A stretch of DNA of 64,000 nt from Perkinsus olseni (lineage: Eukaryota > Perkinsozoa > Perkinsida > Perkinsidae), in NCBI GenBank assembly GCA_013115135.1, contig JABANP010000158.1:1-64000 (forward strand), written 5' to 3'. The notes below the pieces were generated by a model that worked only from the letters and a program-made list of their open reading frames with translations, had not been told where the DNA came from and made no database searches. This document shows, piece by piece, positions 33,901-59,240 of the stretch (its first letter is position 1; each line of letters starts with the position of its first letter). The position numbers and the translations under genes were made by a program.

Positions 33901-35780
33901 TAGCATCGGAACCATGCGGATGATCGCTTGTGGCCGGGCCCGGCCTCCAGTGAAGCCAATGGTGCCTGGAATATGCCAACTTCAGCATAATCTCTCAGGA
34001 CGACACCCACGCACACTATCTTCTATCGCTCGCAACTCGTGGTCTCGAGGTCCCGGGTTCGATCCCCGGACTGGTATTTTTTACCTGGAGCCATCGATGT
34101 CCCTGCACTGATAAGCTCGTTCGCTAACAACTGCAACACCTTCCTGTCTTGATGCTTCGCCGCCATCCGTACCACCGCCTGTGAGTCCAAATCAAACCAG
34201 CCTCACGTCACCCTCTCTCGGACTAACCTCAAAATCGCTGCCGATGGTCTCGATCCGTGTCTCGTCCAGACTGATGCCCAGGTGTCTCTCGACCCCTGCG
34301 ACTAAACCTCAGACGCTCCCGAGCGACCATCCCCTCACGTTTGATAATCGCCTCCACCGTCTTGCGCGCCTTGACCTCGGCATTCTGACCTCTGACGATG
34401 ATACTAGTGGAGACCTTGAAGCCGTCTAGGTAGGTACCTCACACTAAGGCAGTAAAGCAGCGATATTCACCAAAGCCAAAATATCATCTACCACAAACTT
34501 TGTAGGTTTCCGTCGGACACTTCCCTCGGGCGTTGGACACTCGTACCACATTATTCCCAACTTGATCCACCTTGACTTGGGTGAAGTCACATACGACGTC
34601 TGGGACCTGATCGCACGGCAGAGCAAGGATGGATTTTCCGTTAACAGACTGTTGTATTCCTGCTTACAATGTAGTTGCCAGGATCTCCAATCTCGTACAG
34701 GATTTGTTCCTTCACACCTTCAACCTAAGATATTCCTATACTCCCATACCACACCATCCACTATTCACCATAACTCTGCCCCCTGTTCCTGGAGGCTTCG
34801 AAAGCAAGAACTCCCCACTGGCCAGGACCTCCGCAATGGGGTAGCCTATGTTCGACCTGACCACAGCAACTCCGCCTCTCCTAAGCATCCTCCAGTACCA
34901 TCCTTCCGCCACTCCCGACTCGAGACAGTCCGTCATGAGCCCACCAGTGGCCTGGGCGCCGCACTCGAGGACGTGACCGGCCAGAGTCCCCGAAGCCATT
35001 AAGTCAAGGTCCTCCATAGACCATCCAAACCTACTCAACTTACGCATGGCGAGCCCTCGCTGGCACCGTCCAGGCCTACTCGTGAATGAGAGGGGCCAGC
35101 ACCAGAGCCGAATCGACCACGCGGCCAGTGACGACGATATCCGCACCCCCAGCGAGGCACTCCACGATCGGAGCTGCTCCGAGGTACCTATTTTGGCGAT
35201 TCTGAGGAGGTGGTGTGTCCGGAGGCCATGACCTACACGTTGGCGGTGGTGAGACTCTTCCTATGGGGGACATTGTCGATGAGATCCCCGATTTCCTTCA
35301 ATACATCATCACCGTATACCACACCAACTGCAACTCAATCGACTGATGTTAATTTTATGCTACTTTACTACCTTTAACCTCTCCCCAGCCCCTCTCCTCA
35401 TAAACTCTCTCAATAGCCGCCTTGCATGCTTTCGGGTTCAGCCCGCCGGCGTTAGTAATGAATTTGATCCCCTTCGCTTTGGCCTCTCCGCCGACCATCT
35501 TAATAACCTCTATAAAATCAGTAGCATATCCCAACTTTCCCCCAGATCGTTGCTTGGCCGCATACAACAACGACATAGTAAGCTCAGCCAGATAGTCACC
35601 GATGAGGTACTCCACTCGCCCTCTGTTGACAAGCTGCGGCGCCGCCGTAAGACTGTCTCCCCAGAACCCACAGAAGCCCCCTATCCTGACGCTATCTCTG
35701 CTGGCCACTGGGGCTGGCATGAATGGCAAACTAAACGGCGGCTCCCTTGCAACAACAGTAGTATGGTGTATCGCAAACAA
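30901..35780 (-). CDS. AtuA (DUF1446) - enoyl-CoA hydratase fusion protein
   Basis: N-terminal part: AtuA family, named for acyclic terpene utilisation in Pseudomonas. [33 protein letters not shown] and [10 protein letters not shown] (35700-35410); [71 protein letters not shown]. The AtuA C-terminal domain follows: [18 protein letters not shown] (33150-33095), [17 protein letters not shown] and [12 protein letters not shown]. The last AtuA exon is spliced in phase 0 over an intron gtaaggttgg...tgtgtcag to MPELQHF and [15 protein letters not shown], then to [19 protein letters not shown]. Crotonase motifs follow: [43 protein letters not shown] (a catalytic Glu candidate) and [20 protein letters not shown]. 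No stop separates the two parts. Stop at 30901-30903. Start 35780 or 35721 ([10 protein letters not shown]). Likely role in terpenoid or leucine-type acyl-CoA breakdown. Confidence 0.82.
31110..31119 (-). repeat. Intron-family C variant near an ECH acceptor
   Basis: On the minus strand CTACGCTCCGCC is followed by tttttccag, the acceptor of a small intron (donor ATG gtgggcag) near the 3' end of the fusion gene. Sense orientation. Confidence 0.55.
33217..33234 (+). repeat. Intron-family B variant
   Basis: GTCGACCTCAAGATACGC in an AtuA-part intron; antisense to the minus-strand host gene. Confidence 0.5.
33871..33890 (+). repeat. Intron-family B core overlapping a predicted AtuA exon
   Basis: TATCTTAGGTCGAAGCTTGC. 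On the minus strand it would be translated as SKLRPKIQ at the end of the exon [17 protein letters not shown]. Either the exon really ends earlier or an intron core has been exonised. Confidence 0.55.
34035..34085 (+). repeat. tRNA-like 3' half (family D), antisense in an AtuA intron
   Basis: GGTCCCGGGTTCGATCCCCGG, a near-perfect T-arm with B-box, followed by ACTGGTATTTTTT, a pol III-type T run. It lies in the intron before the exon [11 protein letters not shown] of the minus-strand fusion gene. Confidence 0.7.
34719..34734 (+). repeat. Intron-family B core
   Basis: CTTCAACCTAAGATAT in the AtuA part, antisense to the host gene, just upstream of the exon [13 protein letters not shown]. Confidence 0.6.
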
Positions 35781-36316
35781 GCCAAAACCGAGTACCGCAT
35801 TTTCCGCTACTCCTGATTCAACTACTACACCCCCGAGACCATAGCGACGACGCTCCTCCCCGTCCGTCCCAGCGGCGGGGAAGAGCTAGGCTCGGTGCTC
35901 CACGTCTACGAGTTCCACTAAGTCGCGATCTTGCCCGTTACAAAGCTACGGCCAAGATTCAGCATCGCCTCCCGTCTAGAATGCACGATTTGTGCAGCTT
36001 TGCCAGCCCCATCGGTGCAATTAGACAATCAGCCGATCACGGCCGCCCATTGAAAGAGACTTGTAAACACAACAGTAGTGGTGTGAGGGACATGGTCAAG
36101 ATATGCAACAGAGCTACTTGGAACTTATGGCCTTGACGCTGCCTTCCATGCGAAGGTGCCCCCAAGAGGTTGTAGCTGTGGCGGTAGCATAAAACAAGGA
36201 CACTTGTTCTGATACGATACAGGAGGCCACAGCAGGCAAACTCAACTACCAATGCAGCTGCAGTACAAAGTACAAGATCAAGACATGCTGGCGCACAGTA
36301 AAGGCATGCAGGAAGC

Positions 36317-36335
36317 CGTCACGCGCCACGAAATT
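36317..36335 (-). repeat. Intron-family A core
   Basis: Exact AATTTCGTGGCGCGTGACG on the minus strand, between the AtuA-ECH gene and the secreted helical-protein gene. Confidence 0.65.
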
Positions 36336-36459
36336 GCCTTCCTACCGTCCACCACGCAAGAGCAGCTCAAAATTGGAGTCCCCTGGCCAGAAATTCTAAG
36401 GAGGCAACGAAGTCCAGGCCGCAGGGACGGGTGAGACGCTCACTCCGCCACGATCCATG

Positions 36460-37962
36460 ATGTCACCAGTGAACCTTACGACCCCTCCAGCTGCTGCCGA
36501 CTGGCGAGCCTGATGCGGGCCGTTGTGTGGTACGGATGGCAGAGGGACTTACTTGGGAAGAAAAGACGAGAGAGATGAGTAAAAATGGAACGGTGAAGCG
36601 AACCATTGAAGGGGCCGGAAGAAAAGTCTGTGCAGGGAAAAGACAGCCCAGCAGTGATTGACTGCTCGATGGCTGGATGAGGGCACAACGGTAAGACAAG
36701 GTTAATCACATGCTCACACAGCCCGAGGGCTTCCATCAATCTTGCCAAAGATCATCATCAACCTAAGATACCCCATCAAGTATGCCGAGAATCCCAGTAA
36801 CTCACTCCGTAGAAGTCATGGACTTTCGAGCGTTTGGAGGGGAAGAAAAATAGTCCTACCAACAGGTTCATCAACGGCACCGAAGATCGCCATCACCGAT
36901 ACTACATCGTAGCCGCTCCTAAAATCATCACGCATAGCCTGGCTCTTCCATGTATCCTATCAATAGTCGAGGGAACAGTGTTCAGTCTGTCAGCCTGTTC
37001 TTCGAGGCGGTTCAACGTAGTGGCTGTGAGGAAGCACGAAGTGATAATGGAGATGCCATCAGAGACTGTCCCACCGGCCCTGTCACTGGCAGAGGTGAGC
37101 CCACTCATCGCCCCACTGGCTGCCTTGTCGAACACACCTGAAGAGGGGCGCCCGAGCACATCGGTCGGGGTGGACTGATACTACCTTGACTTCGCTCGGC
37201 AGCATCATCCAGGTAGTCTGAAGAACGAACGAAGCCCATTGAATGCTCCCATCAATCCGACCAAATTTCTAATATCGTAGGAATCTCCGGTCTCGATTAC
37301 GCGCACTATTAGCACAGTGCTAGACTTGCCTGACGAGAGTAGTGGCTGTTACTAACAGCCACCACGCTATTCTCGGCCAACGCCGTTTTTTGTAGAGAAC
37401 CCTTCAGTTTGGGACAGAAAGTTGAGAGGTACACTAGCACATCTTCTACGGTGGAAGGTGCCGTTCCATCTATCACAGACGGCGTAGGCCCCAGCTTACC
37501 ATCACCCTTGGACAGTATCGATGACCATCCATCCTTCAAAGCCTGCTCGAGGTAAGAATAACTACTAGTCGGACATGCAAGACTTACCCTCCCGAACGAC
37601 CTAGCCGCACCAGTCGCTGTGCTTCGACCGTGTCCTAAGGATGGTCCCTCGTCAGACTGCCGCAGCGCTTAGCTTACTCAAGAGAGATGCTCCCGTGTTC
37701 TTCAGGGCGGCACCGGTATCTTTTATTCCGTCTTTTACGTCCTCAACATCACTCGCCACAGCGTCCCTGGTGGCCCGTTTACTACTACGCCAGAACCCAC
37801 CGAAGAGGTCGCTGAAGAATCCCTGAGGGGTCGTCAGATGGTCCCGAGGGAGGGAGGCGAGGGCAGGCTACTTTATGTGTGACTTTGGACGGTAGTGACC
37901 ACAGATGGTAGGAGAAGGCTTATGAGTGATACAATGAGTACTCTAGTAGAGGAGAATCTCAT
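36460..37962 (-). CDS. Secreted amphipathic-helix protein, lineage-specific
   Basis: ATG at 37962 opens a clear signal peptide (MRFSSTRVLIVSLISLLLPS). A 68-nt intron (37823-37890, unusual donor gtccaa) leads in frame to GFFSDLFGGFWRSSKRATRD and VASDVEDVKDGIKDTGAALK, an Ala/Asp/Lys-rich amphipathic helix. Further exon-like blocks read ALKDGWSSILSKGD, TAPSTVEDVLVYLSTFCPKL, and FDKAASGAMSGLTSASDRAG (about 37130). The downstream frame at 36748-36476 may belong here, but I could not join it. No known family: the repeated helical texture loosely resembles Tim44 N-termini or LEA-like proteins, but the signal peptide argues for export. The 3' end is approximate. Confidence 0.5.
36758..36773 (+). repeat. 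Intron-family B core
   Basis: TCAACCTAAGATACCC, antisense, within the probable 3' part of the secreted helical-protein gene. Confidence 0.6.
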
Positions 37963-38601
37963 ATTAAGGGGCCTGATGGTAAAGACGACCTGATGATGGG
38001 CCGGATTCTGACACCTCTAGCTGCATTTCCAACGCATCCTGCTACAGCCGATCAGTCATGGGGGCAGCGAGACCCTCGGATGTCCCAGAGATAAGGTCCA
38101 GTCCACAGTACCATGGGGGGTTTTTTCTGAGTGGAAACGGAATTATACACGTCTGACATGGTAGATTATACGGATCACAAGTGAAACGTTTATCAACCTT
38201 AACCAGCCAAACAGACAGACAAACGCCCGCAAGCACAGGCCAATCAATAGTATACCATTAGTACCATGGGGGTATTAATACAGCAATAGGTTAGCAATGA
38301 CGACCTAGATGCCTAGGGCTACTTGTCACGGCGCCAGAGATGAAGGCGGAGAAAGTAGTTTACCCCTCATTTTACGTTCGCGAAAGACTCATGGGTCTTT
38401 GGATCGTGAAACAAATCCCACATGAGAGTGAATGCCGAGAATGTGCACAGTGTGCCCGATACACTAAATATTGTGCATATCAAGATAGACTATTGGACCG
38501 ATGTATAAGCTGCCGGTTGGCTGTATAGTGTCACAGATTTTTCCGAAGAGGCGCCGCGATTGTGGACCCCTTTCCTCCCTTTTCAAGTACTACGTAATGA
38601 A

Positions 38602-38646
38602 GCTGTGCCCGGCGCCCCACGATCGCTCGGGAGCGCCGGGCACAGC
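38602..38646. repeat. Perfect 14-bp GC-rich hairpin
   Basis: GCTGTGCCCGGCGC at 38602-38615 and its exact complement at 38633-38646 enclose a 17-nt loop. It is the most stable simple hairpin I found in the window and lies outside any recognised gene. Confidence 0.7.
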
Positions 38647-39310
38647 AGGTGACAAGAATCCTTTCCCAACTCTACGGTATGAGCAACATCAACTATCTCG
38701 ACCAAAGCTAGAGACGAAGGGGAGATGAATAGTCTCCATGTGGCAAGGCGGACCCGGTTGGGCTTTCGAATACGGGGAGCTGATCAGCGAGCTGATATAT
38801 TGTACAGGGTCGGCAATACAGGGATAACTGTAACTAAATACCATGCGACCGGCATGAAAGTCCCTGTTGTCAGCGAGTCAGAGGTCCGCCGCGAAAGGGC
38901 TCACGGATGTATCAACATAGTGAGCCTGGTTAGTGGAGCACTTCATTGTATGGGAAGCTCGTCCGATCAATTGGACTCTGATGACTCATCAGTGATGACC
39001 CACAGCAGTCCACCGTTGAGCCATGAAATAACCATGGGGAGAACACTCCACTGCACAGGCATGTGATGCACAATAGGATGTCCGCTCAATGTTTTGTTGT
39101 TGACGGACATGAGTTGATAACGATGGAGATGAACGGTGGTTGAAGGAAGACGGAGACCGAAGGGTAGACAACTGAGGACTAGCCGCTTATCATTAGCGAA
39201 TTGACCGCAGGAGCTCAGCCCCTTGGGGCCCGAGCCATTGGCTTTTTCCCTTGAAAGTGAGAGATAGCTGGGGAGAGGAAGAAGGTAAGTGCAGTTAATA
39301 AGTGGTGATA

Positions 39311-39649
39311 TTAAGAATAGTAAACATCTATGATTTGGTTCAAACAGTGACCGTGTTGGCCAAAGGGTATAGCATAGTGCGCAGCTGTAGTATGTAGCAT
39401 GGGCCCCTGCAGAACTGTCGTCCTCATCGACTCTACTAACTTGTGACGTTGTTCAACAACGGTTGTTGTCATGAACTTGATGACATAAGCTTCATATTGA
39501 ATGGGGTGGTTGCTTGAGGCGCGCTGCAGGAAAATCATGAAAACGTCACTACGGTGGTGCCGAAATATGGCAGCCGGAGTAGAGCCCTGCGTCACCGGGC
39601 CAGCGAAAAGAGCGCTCGCCCCTGTACTCGTATCGTATGGTTGAAGCAC
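39311..39649 (-). CDS. Possible ankyrin-like protein fragment
   Basis: A 112-codon minus-strand frame. GSTPAAIFRHHRSDVFMIFL and GPMLHTTAAHYAIPFGQHGH have spacing reminiscent of degenerate ankyrin repeats. A second frame (39836-39549) overlaps upstream. No splice chain could be built, so this may be a pseudogene or chance frame. Confidence 0.25.
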   Translation of the reverse strand: MLQPYDTSTGASALFAGPVTQGSTPAAIFRHHRSDVFMIFLQRASSNHPIQYEAYVIKFMTTTVVEQRHKLVESMRTTVLQGPMLHTTAAHYAIPFGQHGHCLNQIIDVYYS

Positions 39650-40700
39650 TTGCAGAGTTTTCCCAGACTACAGCAAACCAACTGGGACCTTCATACCTCA
39701 TTCCACGTGTCGTCAGAAATTTACAGGAAAATCGGTAGGGTAGCAGCAAAAATCGACATCGGAGTTGCGTGTTCCGAATAGTGGCTCGCGGCGCGTCACA
39801 GGCAGAGGCTACGTGGGACCCTCCCCACTCCGCCACGACATTGGGCTGGGAACCTCCCCTTCACCGAGTTTAAAAGACGCTGATCCGATTGTTAAGGAAA
39901 TGCAAGAGAGCAAGACTGACAAGAGAGGCTGATATAAAATTACTGGTGTCTTGGGTCTTCCGGTCTTCCGTCAATTCTCCCGGGATGCTCTTCTCGATAC
40001 TAGGACCAGTCTCAACTTGTATTTGATGGGATATTGTTGAATTCAAGATAGTCCTCAAGAAGGGTTTGGGTCGGGGGAATCTTGAGGTTACTCATGCTCA
40101 ACACGGCCAAGACGAGTATTCTACAATTCTAACCAAAAAATAATTGGATTTTTCGGATGATGATTTTTTCGCTGCTTATTAATTACTCAAAATGCGTCCA
40201 ACGCCAGCCGTGTAGCAATCGCGGAGCCGGTGTCCTCGCGGCAGATACCATTCTGTGGAGTTTGTCGAGTTGTTGCGATTGGTGTGGTAGAGGGTTGTGG
40301 ATCCTGGAGCTGTGTTCTCCCGTCACACTGCAGCTCACGACGGGTCCTCTGACTTGATAGTCTAACGTAGCTACACCAACCACAATTGATCGCCCTGTAC
40401 TGACGTTGTCTAGTTGGTTGGGGCTGTCAATAAACCTTTCACCTGCGGCAAAGTTTAATCTGCCATGTCAGACGGTCTGAAATGGCAGATGATACTCTCA
40501 TGACGCGACTTAGTTTACTCATACTAGTATTCTACTCATGTTTCCTCAGACTCAGACGTGTAGAGTTTAGTTCTCACTCAAAAAATGTTGTTCTCTGGAC
40601 TCTCTTGACCAGCAGCTCAGAGTGATTCCTAGCTGGACCCACGGATCATTTTCTCAGTAATATTTGTGAATTTTCTCGTTTGCCGCCTGCAGTAGTAGTC

Positions 40701-57528
<16,828 letters not shown>

Positions 57529-57651
57529 GATCTGGAGGGAGTTGGAGAGCGGCGAACTTACGTCTTGGGAGTTCTGTTGTTTGTTTCCACTTGGTCTTGA
57601 GGGGACTCATCGGTTGCGTTACAGTGCGTCACATTCTGTCATGGACTAGGG

Positions 57652-57666
57652 TCAACCTAAGATTCT
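57652..57666 (+). repeat. Intron-family B core in the 5' leader of the Cys-rich gene
   Basis: GTCAACCTAAGATTC followed by tctcag, a plausible acceptor 18 bp before the ATG at 57689. Suggests a leader intron. Confidence 0.55.
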
Positions 57667-57688
57667 CTCAGATCTCATTGCTGTCGTT

Positions 57689-58781
57689 ATGTCCACGTTT
57701 TATGCACTGCTATTTTTCGATATCGTATTTTCGTTTTTGATGGTTGGGGTTGTGGCGAGGAATGTGGAATCGTCTATCGACGGTTGCATTTGGATCGAAG
57801 GCCTGGGCTGCGAGTTGGGCTACGGCGGTGAATGCTCTTCCTACTTGGCGCAGGTTGACGCCACTCTGCTCAACACAGTGGACCTGACCTACTACGAGAC
57901 TCTCTGCCGCACCTGTTGGTGGTTCGAGTCTGAGGAAGCGTGCGCGTCCATGGAAGAGTGCGCTTGGGATGGCGCTGGGTGTATGTACCCTAAGAAGGAT
58001 CTTCAGGGGGTGTCTTTGACCAGCGAGGAGTACCATCCGAGCCTTATCTATAATGAGATACAGTCCCATGCCGTGTGTAGCAGGATTAAGGAGGAAGATA
58101 TCTGCTTGCAGACGCAGTCGTGCCTTTGGTCGTCCGATAAGATGGTAGGTTGATTTTGGGGTATGATAGAGCGAGAACTTATAATGGCGTTGTGCAAATT
58201 GGGACTTCACCTAACTTACTCTGAGAAGCTCGGAGAACTATTCTCAGCGCCCCTTTCGGTGTTCGTTTCGGAGAGACTTTGTACGATTTCAGATGGGCCT
58301 AGGCTGGAGCCTTGAATAGGTGTCGGGACGGTGATCATTATCGCGAGACTTCGGTGCTTTTGTGGCCGCTCACGTCGGGCTGGTCCGTAGGCACTTGTAG
58401 GCCTATGAGCGTCGCTTCAAGCTCGTGGATCGCGATAAGGAAGGGGCGTTTCTTCTCCTCTCCGATTTGTTGTTGTCCCTTCAGTGCATACGGGACATCT
58501 GGAAGGTCATGCAGGACTGCTGCGAACCTCTGCAGCCCATCACTGACAGAGCGGAGCAATGCAGGAATCGCTCCAGCTCCGAAGTCTACTGCCTTACGTT
58601 GAGTGAAACCTCAACGACGACCATCTTAGAGGGATTAACTACCTCCTTGCCTGATGGTGTCGACACTAATACCACATTTTCCACAACTAAGGGCGTTCAG
58701 CTGATCACTGTGCCTGCTGTGAGCAGCAATACGTCACAGTTGAGTGGACCCTCTACCGCTACGACAGTGGCGCCTACTTGA
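57689..58781 (+). CDS. Secreted cysteine-rich protein, copy 1
   Basis: Not a known family. The first block (57689-58144) starts with a hydrophobic signal segment (MSTFYALLFFDIVFSFLMVG) and continues SIDGCIWIEGLGCELGYGGE, YYETLCRTCWWF, CASMEECAWDGAGCMY and ICLQTQSCLW: at least a dozen cysteines, many as C-x-W pairs. A phase-0 donor after ATG (gtaggt) and an acceptor at 58400 lead to AYERRFKLVDRDKEGAFLLL, SLQCIRDIWKVMQDCCEPLQ and QCRNRSSSEVYCL, followed by a Ser/Thr-rich mucin-like tail to TGA 58779-58781. The 256-nt intron may hide a further small exon. The start is the first ATG before the signal peptide, 160 bp after the HECT-ligase stop. A damaged relative lies at 62587-63261, on the other side of TRAPPC13. 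Confidence 0.7.
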
Positions 58782-59240
58782 GTTCAAGTGAGGTCCTTCT
58801 TCCCTTTCTTGTCTATTTTCTGGTGTAATGTAAAATTTGATATGTAAACCCATTTTGTCGGATGGCAACTCTATTATCATGGCAGTCGTCTTTGAGTGTT
58901 TTTGAGTTGACATCGAGCTTCCTTGAGTTGGGTCATCATGGTCTTCGACAAGAAATATGATCCTCTTTTCGGCAAACTCTGCGGACTCCGTAGCTTCGAG
59001 CAGTACAAAATTTGTACAACAAATCTGAGAAGTCTGTCTAGCGGGCCTCAGCAGGTTCTATATGTGGCCACATTTGTTACTGCCTCGGAAATTCGTCCTA
59101 TTGGACGCTGGGCTGAGGCCTTCCAGGAAGCGGGTCGCCGTGGCGGAGACTTTTCGAACCAGTGGAACCTTCATTTTTTCGGACTGTTATTGAAGGACGT
59201 AAAGCAGTCGGGTTGCAGCTTTGTTTTTTACCCAAGGGTG

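Larger units (their letters stand above)
37963..40700. other. Gene-poor divergent region between minus and plus blocks
   Basis: No gene I can support firmly. It contains a strong GC hairpin (38602-38646) and one minus-strand frame with ankyrin-like texture (39649-39311). It is the shared upstream region of the divergently transcribed secreted-protein and HECT-ligase genes. Confidence 0.4.

Noticed and set aside
36902..37826. Tim44 homologue
   Set aside because: The G-F-F-x-x-L start is similar, but a cleavable signal peptide precedes it and the Tim44 C-terminal domain is absent.
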